Assembly: GCA_023079485.1 (NCBI GenBank)
Contig: CM041083.1
Location: 174,585,480 to 174,649,479, forward strand
Origin: Archilochus colubris
Taxonomy: Eukaryota; Chordata; Aves; Apodiformes; Trochilidae
Direction: 5' to 3'
DNA length: 64,000 bases
The position numbers and the translations under genes were made by a program. This document shows positions 26,558 to 39,210 of this stretch, one piece after another. Under the pieces are notes generated by a model that ran no database searches, was not told where the DNA came from, and saw only the letters and a program-made list of their open reading frames with translations. The stretch's first letter is position 1; each line of letters begins with the position of its first letter.

Positions 26558-26618
26558 GAGTGGTGCAGCCGGCTAAGACCCAGTACCGCAATGCCAAGGC
26601 CCCAGGTTCGAGACTCCT
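26556..26618 (+). other. tRNA-like segment with Pol III A and B boxes
   Basis: The unpaired apex of the inverted repeat contains TGGTGCAGCCGG at 26561-26572, which fits the A-box pattern TRGYNNANNNGG. It also contains GGTTCGAGAC at 26605-26614, which fits the B-box GGTTCGANNC. Spacing of about 33 bp between boxes is normal for a tRNA promoter. The flanking ten bases GGGTGAGGCT and AGCCTCACCC pair perfectly, like an extended acceptor stem. The T-stem pairs poorly and no clean anticodon arm forms, so it is tRNA-derived or tRNA-like, not a working tRNA gene. Confidence 0.6.
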
Positions 26619-26619
26619 C

Positions 26620-26860
26620 AGAGCCTCACCCTGAAGGCAATGAGCCTGCTCCAAGTAATACAGTGCTCCAAGAGCAACTGACCTCTCTGCAGACATGCTC
26701 AGGACAGAGCTGAGCCTGTACTTCAGGACTCACCTTTTATTGGCCCCCTGGTCCTGCTCATGCGCAGTGGGGGCCCCCCCTAATCAGGCACAGGTGGGCT
26801 TGACACAAGCTCATGCTCACTCCCTGGCAATTAGCGGCACCTGGTTGTCTTATTTCACTA
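26620..26860 (-). repeat. Right arm of giant inverted repeat
   Basis: Reverse complement of the left arm. Near the terminus the three differences from the left arm are all transitions, as expected of old methylated DNA. The inverted AATAAA is at 26736-26741. Confidence 0.9.
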
Positions 26861-26868
26861 CGGGCTTG

Positions 26869-27677
26869 ATTTATCATCACAAATTGGAACTATGTGATTT
26901 CTTCATGAAGAAAATCAGACTTTTGCTATGATACAATGCAATTATAACATGATTGACTAAGTTTGTATGTTTTTTTACTTTTGAATTGAAAAAAAATGTC
27001 AATTTTTAATAATCAAGCCAATGATATATGCTACATCTGCTTTGTAGCTGTTTATCATATAGCCTTCAGCTGCAGTGATATGAATAAAGCAATCACAGCT
27101 TAACTGGCTTTGTCCATATTTGTGCATTTTGGTTCTGATATCCATTTTGCACTACAATATAAATATCATTTATTATCGTGGTTATCAAGCCTAACAGCCA
27201 CAAACTCTAATAGCTTTGAACCGGGCAAAAGATTGCTTTAAATTTCACAATATGAACTGTCAATGAAATATTTACAATATTTGCTATGTTTAATTTTCCA
27301 TTTATTTATTCTTGAAGATAGGGAGCTTGGCCTTCCATTTGTCAAAACAAAAGGCATTAGCTTGCACAGGTTCCCAGGTGACTGAATTCTATCCTTGCCA
27401 TTGCTGGCAACCATATCACACAATCCTGTTCATAAATTTATCAAGCTGTATTTTATTTAAGCAGTTTTCCCCCTACAACTGCATTGGGAAATTTACTCAA
27501 AAATCTCACTCTTTGGGTGTTTGAACACTTCCTAAGTTTTGGACAACCATGTATTCTGGAGATTATTGTCAACACATATGGCAGAGGTCACAGTCCACTT
27601 CCAGCAGATACTCAGGGTGTGGCAGGATTAATCCATCACTCCTAATGCAGGAGTTATATAGAAACAAACCATCTAGC
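26869..27677. other. Intergenic, AT-rich, nothing identified
   Basis: AT-rich sequence between the hairpin element and a CR1. About 27010-27190 has a texture compatible with a conserved non-coding element (see findings). No gene was seen. Confidence 0.5.
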
Positions 27678-28385
27678 CATAGAATCAAAGAATGGTCTGA
27701 GTTGGAAGAGACCATAAAATCATCTAGTTCCAAACTCCCTGCCATGGGCATGGACACTTTCCACTAGGCCAGTTTTCTCAAAGCCCATCAAACCTGTTCC
27801 CAAAGACTTCCTGGGACAGGATGGGTCCACCCACAGCTTCTCTGGGCAACGTGTGCCAGTGTCTCACCACCCTCACACTAAAGAAATTTGTCCTAGTGTC
27901 TAATATGAATGTGCCCTCTTTCAGCTTAAAACTATGTCCCTTGTCATATCATGCCATGCCTTTGTAAAAAGTGCTACCCAGATTTCATGGAAGCCAACTT
28001 CAGGTACTGGGAGGCTGCTCTAAGGTCTCCTTGGAGCCTTCTCTACTGCAGGCTGAACAACCTCAACTCTCTCAGCTTGTGTTCACAGGAGAGAAGCTCC
28101 AGCCTTCTGACAATCTTTTTAACCTTCTGGACTTGCTCGAACAGTTTCATGTCCTTCTGTTGAGGGCCCCAGAGTTGGATGCAGTGCCCCAGGTGAGGTC
28201 TCATGAGGGTGAAGCAGAGGGGTGGATCACCTCCCTCAGCCTACTGACCATGCTGCTTTTGGTGCACTTTGCTAGCTTATGGTGAGCTTCTCATCAACAA
28301 ACACCCCCAAGTCCTTCTCCTTCCAGGTGTTCTCAATCCACTCCCCTCCCAGCCTGTATTTGTGCTTCAGATCATATGGTCACAG
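27678..28385 (-). mobile_element. CR1 LINE fragment, 3' part, degraded
   Basis: The minus-strand CR1 tail begins at 27678 (CATAGAATCAAAGAATGG, a decayed ATTCTATG repeat). The conserved 3' region (GTTGGAAGAGACCATAAAATC) follows, then remains of the ORF2 C-terminus, recognisable as the complement of CACCTGGGGCACTGCATCC. Many small indels break the frame, and the 5' boundary near 28385 is soft. It is older than the copies at 44.0 and 55.6 kb. Confidence 0.85.
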
Positions 28386-28423
28386 ATCACTGTTCATTAT
28401 AAGAAACTGTCTTAGCACCACTG

Positions 28424-28560
28424 GAGAATTCAGGTGGGAAGGGAATCTCAAGAAGTCTGTAGTCTACCCTTCTGCCCCAGGCATGGTCAGGTATGAGGCC
28501 ACAACATATTGCTCTGGGTTTTATCTCATCTGGTCTTGAAACACTCCAAGTATCTCCAGG
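28424..28560 (-). mobile_element. Second, older CR1 3' fragment
   Basis: Diverged CR1 3' region on the minus strand. GAGAATTCAGGTGGGAAGGG, TCTAGT-like, GCTCTGGGTTTTATC and TCTGGTCTTGAAACACTCC follow the order of the CR1 3' end near its tail. The order restarts relative to the fragment ending near 28385, so this is a separate insertion and not a continuation. The terminal 8-mer repeat is mostly lost. Confidence 0.65.
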
Positions 28561-28759
28561 TGAAAGCCCAAAGAGCTGGGAATTTCCTTTGCAATGTGCA
28601 GTGCCAGGATTCTTGTCCTGAGAAACAACACAGTATTACCTGAGAGGGAAAATGCAGATTCTGTCATTCAAAAATTAAGTCAGTGAGAAGCTTTTATGCA
28701 TAAATACGAGACATGTGAAGGGACTGTCTGGAGTACGTGAAGGCATTCTGCTATTCCTG

Positions 28760-28790
<31 letters not shown>

Positions 28791-31700
28791 AAGGAAAAAC
28801 TATCATTACTTTTTAAGACTTACATGCTAACAAACAACTTTAATTTTCACTACATCCTGTAGATTTCGTTCCCTCCCCAAAATGCAAGTAAATATATGTG
28901 AAAAAAACCCAAACTTTAAAAATGGCTTGAGAATTTGATGGCTTTTGAGGTGGTTCAACCCATCCTTTTTTTTTTTTTCATGATAGAAAATTCAGAAATT
29001 AGTTACAACTGCAATTTGTCTGTCATCAGAGTTTGAAATTGTCTATGAAAAATATCAAATGGAATGACAAGACATATAATCTGTACATCAACATAAGCAT
29101 TAATTCTATTCTACATATTTAACCTTTCAGGAAGACAATGGTGGAATTAGATGTCTTTTTTTAGAAGTGACATTTTAGTGTAATCCCTTAAACAGAAAAG
29201 ATTTTACATATATGCTTTCAAGTAAACATAAGTGTTTTTACTATTATTATTTAAATAAAGATGAATCAGAGAAAATTAAGAAAATTCTAAAACAGTTTCA
29301 GGTCCAGTTCTTATAGTGCCAGAAAGGATTATTGTTGGGTTAAATATAAATAGATAGCCTTTTTTTCCTCATGTTTCTTACCAAGAAGCAATATGTTCAT
29401 TTAAATTTATATGGATGTTTTAACTGAACTTTCATTGACAATTTTGTGACCTTTTGGTCTGCTAGAACTATTTGCTAAGAACATCAGTATGTTAGGGGTA
29501 TTCTATGTTATGTTGAGCATATTAAATCTCACCATCACAGGGAATATGATGACCTGAAAGGAAAATATAGCTCTGCTTCGAGTGTCCTCCATCATAAAGG
29601 GTTATCTTGTGGCCCTCAGATGCCTCCCTAACAGGCACTGTGAGCCATACTGAGCATCACTAGGAGTAAAATCATCTCCAAGTATGATTGTCACCTTGGT
29701 GGTGATAAATCAGTTTGGCTTTTCAGAGTGGGAATGGTAAAGCAATGCTGGAGCAAAGGGAAGACACCTCTCACCAGAAGCCTACAGCTCTACAATACCA
29801 GTCAGAAAGCTGCTGCCTCACCCTATCTACAGGAATGAGAGGGAATTTTCCTGTCACCATGGAAAGAAGCTGTCAGCTCCTGTCTGCAGTATGACTTAGC
29901 AGCCCTAGGAGTGAGGCTGTAAGTCTGTAAACACTCAGCTAATTTTCCAGACATTGTTCTTACATGACACCAAAGCCACAGCCTGAACTCCCAAAGAAAG
30001 CACATTAAAGACTGAGACTTTCTTGTCCCACTGACAAGCAGTCCCACCTGTGGCAGAGGTAAAACTCATGTATAACTTCTGCAGCATCCCTGATGTGTGA
30101 GACCCCTGCACCAAACCTCATCTCTAGAAGTAGAAGGTAAAGACAACAGCAGCAACCAAGATGCTTCATGTGCATTTGAACACTGCCTGTGGCCCTGCTC
30201 TGCATACGAAAATGTCTTCATCCTCCTTTCATTCTCCAAAGCTACAGCTAACTTTTTCTCTCTTTTCATTGGCCAGCAAAATCAATATTTAAGTACACTT
30301 AATAAATAAAAGTTGTTGGACTGTGTAGAGAGAGTCATACTGCAAAGCACTTTGGCTCCAGCTCATCATCAAAGAATCGAATGTTTCATTAAGTAATGGA
30401 TGGCATCTTCCTACACAGGACTCCTGAATTGGCAGTTTCCTACAAATTCCTCTGCCCCTCAGCCCAATAATTTTATTCAGCCCCCTAAGCCTCTGTCAAA
30501 TGTAACTGCTTTTCAAAACCTTGGGTTTTTTCAAAATGTGGTGGCTACTAAAGGGAAAGCAAACAGTTCATGTAATTACTTTATTTTCTGTTAGGAATCC
30601 CAGTCACTTCCATGGGTTTGGACCAAACTCCATGACCCTGATCCAAAAATTACAGGAGCCAATGGCAAAAAGTCCACTGACTTAAGTCAGGCACAGATTC
30701 AGTGGGCAAAATGCCATATATAACTATTCTATATCCAGCCATAAATTATGCTCTTGTAAACTGTCTATCTTTTTTCCTGTGGAAAAAAACCACATGTATA
30801 CACACATACACACACTGTATAAGCAAAAAACCCACCCTATATTTTTCTTGGTTTTGTACATATCTAAATGTTCTTGTCATCTGAGAATTAACTAAAACAA
30901 GATCCTACAAATGCAAACTCTATGTTGCATGTAATATTGGCAAGTAGCATTTATTTAGGAGTTATGTCTTCAAAGATTAGAAACTTTTAAAAAAAAATGT
31001 TTTGTATTGCCTGTGCAGACAAAAAAGCAAACGGATTTGGACAATAAAGCACCTTTTCTGTGAAGCAAGGCAGCTGTGCATCCTTATCTTGCCTGTTCCA
31101 GGGGAAGAAAATGAAAAGTGGATTAACCAATATAATGAACATTTCAAAGGATATAAAGTAAAATCTGTTTTATGATGTAAGGCTGAGTTTCATAGCTGAT
31201 ATAACCAGGCTGAGTGGGTCCAAAGGGACTCTTTCTACTACCATATGAAAAGGACAAAAACCAGAATGTAGAAATGAGGCCATGTACTGGGAGGGTTGCT
31301 GAGAAACCCCACTACAGGGTGGTAGTGGGTGCTCTGCACCTGTCACTCATGGTGTCTCAGTACCTCTCCATATGAATTATTTGGGTTATTCTCTTCCATG
31401 TCCTATCCCATTGTAAAGTAACTCAACTTTATGGGAAGACTAAGGATTAGTAAAGAACCTTTACTGAATGGTAGTATCTTTTGGATAGAGAAAGGAAATC
31501 TCAGTTAAAACACAAGCTGTATTTAGGACAATACATTTGAAAGGATAAAATACTTGTTGCCTGGAGCTCAGTGGCCATATTAAGAATTACAGTGTGAGAT
31601 ACATGTTTTCAAGTAGCTATCAACATATCATTTGTTTTCTACAATTCTGAGATAAATACCTAATTATGGTGACACAGGAATTAAAAAGACTGAGCGCATT

Positions 31701-34700
31701 ACTACAGCTACCTCTCTCTGGCTAAAATGAGAATTCCTTTTCCACAGACACCATTTCACTCTGTTCCTGCACGTTGACTTCAGCAAATCTGTGTTCCTTA
31801 CAGCCAGCCTAGAAAATTCCTGACCCTGACTATTCTCAAAATCCTGTTGTGAGTGGAATATCTGCTTCTGTTCCCCACATCACACTTTCCAGCCCTTTGT
31901 TACAACTTGATGCTGCAGAGCATGGCAGTCACAGCTGGAAGGTTTCAAGCTGTTTCTTACTAACTGAGTACCTCATTTCAGGATAATCCACTATCAGTGA
32001 TGCCACAGTACACCACAGTGAATTGTTTCATTTCCAACCTTCTTGTTAACATCCCACTCTCTTGCAGACCATGCAACAACATCAGTGTAGCAGTAGTCAT
32101 AGCTCATACTTTTACTTTTTTTTCTTTCAAGTCCTGAGGGCAAAAATAACAAGAAGAGGCACACTGCAGGTGCCAGACCCATCTATGGTAAGAAGGAAGG
32201 CATTACCTTTTTACAAGGTAGCAGCATGTCAAAAATAAAGCCAGCCATGCTCAGATGTGAAGTGACATTTCACAGAGGCACATTAACTCTTCAGATCTGT
32301 AGTGAAATGCTGAGAATTTTTTATCAACATATAGATAGTGGCATTCACCTCTCTGAAGAATGATTCTGGTTTTATCAGGTATTAGTGAGTAGTTTCACTT
32401 CCCCTCACTCTGTAGGTTGTTATGCCTGCACATACCATCAACACTGAGCAATGTGAATTATAGGGCAGCTTTCTAGGCCAAGCTATCTATCTCTCAAGGG
32501 GAATCTGAAAGAGATTTTAGCTAATGATGTCAGATCACTGAAGCATAACTTTTCAGGAGCTGATTTTATGTGACCTGTGGCCAGCTGGGTAGCTCTGCTT
32601 AACTTGCAGCTATCGAACAAGCAATCAAAAAGACAAACAGAAAGACACAACCTAAAAGATGACTAGGTAGAAACTGCTGGAAAATGATAGGGTCTGCTAA
32701 TAAGATTGCTGAAATATTGTTTTTTAAGCAATATTGATAACACAACTTGAATGGAAAGAATTGATATTGAACTCCCCAAAGCCTCATCAGAAGACTCATC
32801 TGCACAAGCAGAATATGGCTGCTGCTTGTTTTCTTTTCAGTAATATCTGTTCCAGGAAGTAGAGCTCCATCTTATCCAATATTAACAAGATTGAGGTCTT
32901 ATTAAGTATTTGTTATTTGTCACCCTTTCCCCTTCTTCCCTAATTCTACTCCTACAAGATACTGATCTTTGTGGTGGAAGCCATCATATCCAATGCCATT
33001 AATACCATTGCTCTCTATGTAGATATTTCAAGGCTATTAAAATAGGCAAATGCTTTTCACAGAAGACTCAGCTGACTACTTCACATGCAGTTTCCTTTGG
33101 GAGCCACAGTAAAGCTCCTGTGAATGCAGCAGTTGGTGCAGGGTACTTCACTGGCCTTCATAATTAGGAAACATTGCTGCCTGAGCCTTGTTCAGACAGA
33201 TTATTTCAACAGTCAAGAAGTGAATGTACTCAGAACCAAAGCATGCTGTTCCTTTTTCATTGCCACTAAGACAGCAGGACCATTCAGAGCTGCCTTCAGC
33301 ACAATTATAAAATATTCTGAGCTGCTTGGAACCATTTCAGTCAATCTGAACATTTATTTCCTTTCATAGCAATGCAGAGTGAAGGTGCTGAAAGACCTTA
33401 AATGCATTGCTTAAGAAATACAGTAATTCAGAACACAGCTTCTGGGGAGGTGGTTTTAAGCTGTCCATTGTTTTAGGTAGCACAGGACTTGCTCCTTCAT
33501 GCTGACTTTCTCATGAAGCCTTAATCAGCTATGGGTGGGAGAGATCTCAGGAATGGTGGTAAAATAGATATTTATCTTGGGCTTTTGACATCATGGGCTT
33601 GAGGAGAAACCAAGTCCCTGGCACCTATGACTGCCAAGCATTAATATGGCATGTGAGATAAGCCAGTAAAATAGATGATTGAGAATTTTTTCTGCACATC
33701 CTGAACAGCATTTCTGCCAGTGCCAGCAGCTAAGCTACTAAGGCAATAGATTTGAACCCTGACTGCCACTCTAACTTCCTTGAGTACCACCTGATCTCCA
33801 GGACACAGCAAAAAGAGGTCACCTTCCAAATAAGAAGGGTATGTTTTCCCTATTAACACTACTTTTTTCCCAGTCTGCTTACCTCTAGCTTTGGACCTGT
33901 TTACCCCTCTCCAATCTCCTTACTAATACAACCCCCACCAGTATCCACTGCCATCTGTGTTTTTTAATGGGTTAAAAAAAGAAGCAGAAACTCATTTATG
34001 TCTCTCCATATATTCTATGAAGTTATGCTTACCATAAAAAGGGTTTCCCCCAAAAATCAAGCAAAGCTGACTGCTCTTCAAGATCCTTTTAGTGCCTAAG
34101 ATATATGCATTGTGGAACCTGTTTACTGTCTCCTGAGTAATGGAGTCTGTGATAAGCAATTTGCTTTGTAGGAAAACAATGTCTCCTCAAGTAGCTGAAG
34201 GATATCTGAATGACTTTCCCACACTGTCAGTCTGCCATTGTGTTCCTTGGCTCCTTATTAGTACACTGCTGCACCAAAAATTAATACAAGTGAAACAGAA
34301 AATTGCTGTAAAAATGTTACACGTGATACTGTGTTTTGAGTATGTAGCTGTTGACTTTACCAGTATTAAAATCAGAATCTGGTTGATTCTTCACACACTT
34401 TCTGTACAAAATACAAAAGTTGGCTTTAGTATGACGGGCCCCATGACATTATTATTCTTCAGGTCTGAGGTTGTTTCTTTTCTGGGATATGACAGATCTT
34501 GAGGTTTCTTAAGGAGGCTTTGGATTATGGGCACAGCATGGGCTCCCTCTTGTGAGCCATGCCTAATGAAAAAAAGTCAAGGAATTCTCAGCTGTCTGAT
34601 CTCAGTTCAGGACTAAACCTCTGAAAATCTCCACAACACTGGGAGCCTCCATAGCTTTGTTTGATTTGTGGATCAATTGCCTGTGGAGAAGTGGCTTCTA

Positions 34701-37700
34701 AGAATAGCAGAACACGATGAAAGGACAGACTGGGGAGCTTTAGCAGTGGAGAAGAAACCTGAAGGAGGCAAGAGGAAGATTGGACTGCCTTCCACAGTAT
34801 TACTGCTGGTGACAAAGTACCTATTCTTAGCATCTTACAGTTGAGCACAATTAAAACATTTTTGTTCTTCATGTGCTGAACTTAAAGGAAACCAGATTCC
34901 TCATAATACTCTATCTTATACACTCAGCTATGCTTAGTTAAATGCATTAAATGAACAATACCAAGACATGGCTGAACAGTGACTCAAGGCCTTGGACACG
35001 TGCACTCTGAGAATTGAGATAAAGTACCATTCAGATCTGTTTCTTGTTTGGCATTCCAAGGGGACCAGAGCATGCAAATTGAAAGTGAATCTGTGGAGGT
35101 GGGTGATACAACCCACAGTGGTATCAGGATATACACACCACTACAAGCACAGCCAAGGCAGGATGGGTAAATGTGAGTTTTTGCATGGCTGGAGCTTATT
35201 TGGGGCTGGTTTTGTTCCTAGGGTAAACAGCCATACCCAGTGGGTTCTTTCCCCCACTTGGTGAGCCCAATGCCAGGCTCTGATGCCAGGGGGATGCTTC
35301 ACTACAGTGCTTGTCACCAGAGCCACCCAGGCTCAGCCTCTGCCCTCCCCTCTTCCAGGCCATGGGACTCCTGTGGGTTTAGTGCAGATGGGGAATGGGG
35401 GCTGGTGTCCAGCTCATGGCTTTCCTTCTGCCTTACTTAGTCCAGGCAGTCCATGCTGAAAACAGCTCTGCTGAGGCTCTAGAAATGCCCTGTACCATTA
35501 GAGAAAAGAGGAAGTGCAGCAAGGAAACCTATTTTGCAGTCACGGGTGAGTATCTCTGAGCATCACTGCACTGTGGGACAGTGCAAAAGCCACCTCACAA
35601 GGGAGGCAAAAGACACTGCTGACTATATCTTTGTGTATACCTGGTAAAAAACCAGAAGTCATTAATGAAAGACCTGAGCATCTTTCCTGGTGCTCATGTC
35701 AGCATACACAGCATTTTTCTATTGGCAGGCCTCAGCGGGCTCTGCAAAGGTGGTATATGGCTCTCCCTGTTTCGGAGATAGGAAAAATGAGGCAGACATT
35801 CCTGTTGTCTTGCTTAGAGCTGCTTACGCAAGCAGAGAAAGGCAGAGAAAGCCAGGTTGCCTTTTCTAATCATTGCCCTTCTTGTGGAGGTAGCATCACT
35901 ACCTTTTGGAAGGGAGCCCTTCGCCTGCATCTTTGCCTTAGCCAACAGCTTCCAAAGTTTTCAGTGCTCCTCTGGGTGGGGAAATTTCCTTCCAGGTGAC
36001 ATCTGACTTGACACCAGTTCTTTGCCTGGATATGGTTGCCATGACAGCTGCTCCCAGTTGAGTGAATCCTTGTCCTGCCAATCCTCCACAAACACAACTC
36101 TTGCATATCACGTAGTTTCCAGGAAATCAAAGTATGCTTCTGTTTTTAGTCTTGTAATCTTCTCATGCCTGTGTTTCCTTTTCTTTGGAATCAGTGATGC
36201 TAAAGCAGCCTTGTGCTGTCAATATATGAACAACAGGTTTTCAGAAAAAATAGCCCCACCTCATTCTACAACAGATTTGTAGTGCTGTACTGCTTTGGCT
36301 GCTGGGAAGAGAGACTGGGGAATCTACTTTTATGACCTGCCTTTGAAATAAAAGCTCTTTCACATAAAAATCAGGAAGTCAACACTACTTGGCAAATAAA
36401 TGTAGCTTAAGTGCTCTTAACTGGATGTAGTTGCAATAAACCTTCCTCCTAAAAAATCTGCTGGGTAATTTTCCCATTATGTGAACTGGGATAGGCTGGG
36501 AAAATGCATGCATGTGCAGGAGTGGGCACTGAGAGGTGTTGAGAAAAGTCATTTTAGAAAATGTTATAGCCCATAGGGATATATATTCTTTCACCATCCC
36601 CTGTTGCCAGTTTTAAGCACACAAACACACATAACACTCACATAGTAATTTTCTCTCTCTTAAAATTCTGGTCAGATCTGGTATTCACATCTCTGCTCTG
36701 TTAAATGAATTAAACTCAGATTCCCTTTGCCCCCCAACTTATCTACATTGATTTGCATGTTAATAGCTTTCCTTCCCTCAGTCAGTTTGTTCTACCCTCT
36801 GCTTGATTTGCTTTCCACAGTGATTTTGACTGAGTTCCTTGCCCTCAGCTCACAGCAAGGGGATGAAACTGATGCAAGGTGGATGGAGGAGAGAAAGGAG
36901 TCCAGTTCATCCTGGTAACTCTGATGTTTGTTTGCTTTTATTACCATTGCCATTTCTCTGGGCATAGACACGTTGGGCAAAGCTAACTACCTCCTTAGAT
37001 ATTTTGGATGGCCACCAGGGTGTAAAGGATGCTGCTTTGCTTATCTTCCCTTCTCAGGTCCCTGTTTTTTGATATCTGACTCAAGTACTGTCACTGCTCT
37101 TTTATATTTTTCCCATCCCTGAACTCTCAAAACTCCCACAGCTCCCTGTAGCTCTCCCCTCCTCATTCTCAACAGAGGTTTGATCTCAGCTCATCTTTAC
37201 TGGGGAAGCCAGCTGAGATAATGACCAAACTAGAAATAGCCATTTACCTACTTCTATCCTTTCCAGAAGCCATAAGGCAAAACTGGCTCCTCTAAACCAA
37301 CAGCTTTGCCCTGCAAGTAACCAGTCAGCTATGCAAGGATCATTCATTGTAGCCTCTGGCAAGCCGTGTGGATGGTTTAAGTCTTGGAAAAAACAGAAGT
37401 CTCTCCCATGACTCTCATTTTTGGCCTCACACTGTATCACAGTGAGCAGAGCTCCTTGCAGGGAGGAGCTTTCCAGTGCCAAGGAAGAGAGGGATGGCTG
37501 CCTGCCACAGCAAGTTCTGTGAGGAAGGGGCAGCTACTGCTCTGCTGAGGCTGTGCCTTGCATCTCTTCTCACTGCTGCATCAGCTCAGGGCACGACTTC
37601 AGAGGGTGCGTATGTGGAGGGAAACTGCAGCTGTTGTCATATGGTTTCAATTCAGTTTTCTCAGCATCCTGGTTGACTGCCAAAGACCATGAGGCTTAAT

Positions 37701-38918
37701 TTCCCACCTTTGAATTTCTCTCCCCCTCAGGATCTTCCCATCTGCTCCATTTCATCTTGCCCAGGTAAAGCTACGCTTGCCAGCCTTCCCCTTCCAAAAA
37801 TACTGCAGTGTTTGTTTTGGTTCCTCCAGATTGTGCTGGCTCTGACTTCATGTACTGTGACAACTGACTCATGGTCCCGCTGGTCATCTCTGTCTGATTC
37901 CAAAGTTTTCATTGTATTTTGCTCTTTGCAACTCTGTACTGACACTTTTGCTTCAAAATATTTAGCAATCTGTTAATGTGGCCACTGTGGAGATCCACTT
38001 TTATATTTAGTAACATCACTCATCAGTGCAGGATTTGTTCAGTAAAGGAAGTCTAAAAATGATTGTCAGCTGCTCCTGTTTTTTTCTATGCATATTCCAC
38101 AGGCAAAAATAATCTCCTGAGGTTTTGTAATTGAGTGATGACTTTTCTTCACTTTTATTTTTTTTCTTTTTGATTTTGTCTAAATTTTTCAGACCTCATA
38201 TTAAAAAACTATCGGACACATATTCTGATATGTTATTTGCTTAGTGATTTTACATGAGATTAGGATAGTGTGCAGTGGAACTGAGAACTTGAACACAGGA
38301 CAGAGTGCTAGCTTCATCCAGAGGCAGCCTCATAGAATGTAAAAGAAAAACAAGTTTTGTGGCAGCTTTGTCTAAAAAACAAAGCATTGTCTTCATGTCT
38401 TTCTAGGAGTCCTTACACCTGTAAAGGCCAAGGTAGCTGATAGGACCTTGGTGGATCAGCTGTGTCTGACCAGCTTAAAGCAAAGACACTTTGCCAAGCC
38501 TCATGTTGTTAAAACTCAGTGATAAACCAGGCTAAGGTAAGCATAGCTACAGCTTCTTCATTCCATTTGTGGACAGCAGGCAGCAAGCCAGCCCAGACCA
38601 GCAGATGAGATGGATGGGCTGACAACTTGTTCCACATGTCTAGCACCCCTGGGAAGCCTTGAGGCCCCCTTATGTGTTTCCCACCAAAGGATCAAAGCCA
38701 TTTGAAAAAAACAAAGCTCCATATTAAACCCCTTTTCTTTGGAAGGTTGCCAGGCCCTGCACTGTTCGTCCATTTCTCTTTCTTCTTCAGATTGTCTTTT
38801 TTCCATATTTTCATTGTTCAGCCCTACCCTCAGCCTTCAGGCAGCTGCTGAGGCTTAGCAGCCAACCTGGGTCAAACATGGCCCAGTGCTTCCCTTGCCT
38901 GCTCCATGACCCCTGCAC
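28561..38918. other. Intergenic, 10 kb without recognisable gene
   Basis: Both strands show only short frames without known domains or convincing exon structure. Simple repeats are an A run at 28761-28787 and a T run at 28966-28978. No CR1 tail or LTR terminus was seen. An untranslated exon or lncRNA could be missed. Confidence 0.55.
28761..28787. repeat. poly(A) run, 27 nt
   Basis: Twenty-seven consecutive A, followed by a G-interrupted A-rich extension. No retrocopy body was identified upstream. Confidence 0.95.
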
Positions 38919-39210
38919 CATAGGACCATAGAATGGTGGGTTGGAAAGGACCTTAAAGATCATCTAGTTCCAATCCTCCCACCACGGTCAGGGAAACCTC
39001 CCACTAGACCATGCTGCCCAAAGCTCCATCCAACATGGTCTTGAACACTTCCAGGGAGGGGGCAGCCCCAACTTCCCTGGGCAACCTGTCTCACCACCCT
39101 CACAGCAAAGATTCCCTTCCTAATATCTAACAGAAATCTACCCTCTTTCAGTTTGAATTCATTACCCTTTGTCCTATCACTACCTGTAAAAACTGCCTCT
39201 CCACAAGCCC
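38919..39210 (-). mobile_element. CR1 LINE 3' fragment
   Basis: The minus-strand tail remnant CATAGGACCATAGAATGG at 38919 is followed by GGGTTGGAAAGGACCTTAAA and the typical CR1 3' block up to about 39210. That block includes the translated remnant SDRTKGNEFKLKEGRF of the ORF2 end. It is about 290 bp, 5'-truncated, and inactive. Confidence 0.9.

Larger units (their letters stand above)
26307..26862. mobile_element. Giant hairpin (foldback) element with tRNA-like apex
   Basis: The left arm (about 26309-26557) and right arm (about 26620-26860) are reverse complements over most of their length, with only scattered substitutions and one unpaired patch at about 26514-26533 against about ten bases opposite. 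Terminal sequence reads TGTAGTGAAAT on the left and ATTTCACTACG on the right. An exact 8-mer CGGGCTTG lies at 26299-26306 and again at 26861-26868. If the ends are TG...CA with the final A mutated to G, the target duplication is the 6-mer GGCTTG (LTR-like). If the ends are TAGTG...CACTA, the 8-mer would suit a hAT-type element but leaves two extra bases on the left. Each arm carries CCAATAAAAGG pointing to the apex. There is no coding capacity. I do not recognise the family. Confidence 0.8.

Noticed and set aside
26556..26618. Functional tRNA gene in the hairpin tip
   Set aside because: A and B boxes are present, but the T-stem mismatches and no normal anticodon arm forms, so only a tRNA-like segment is called.
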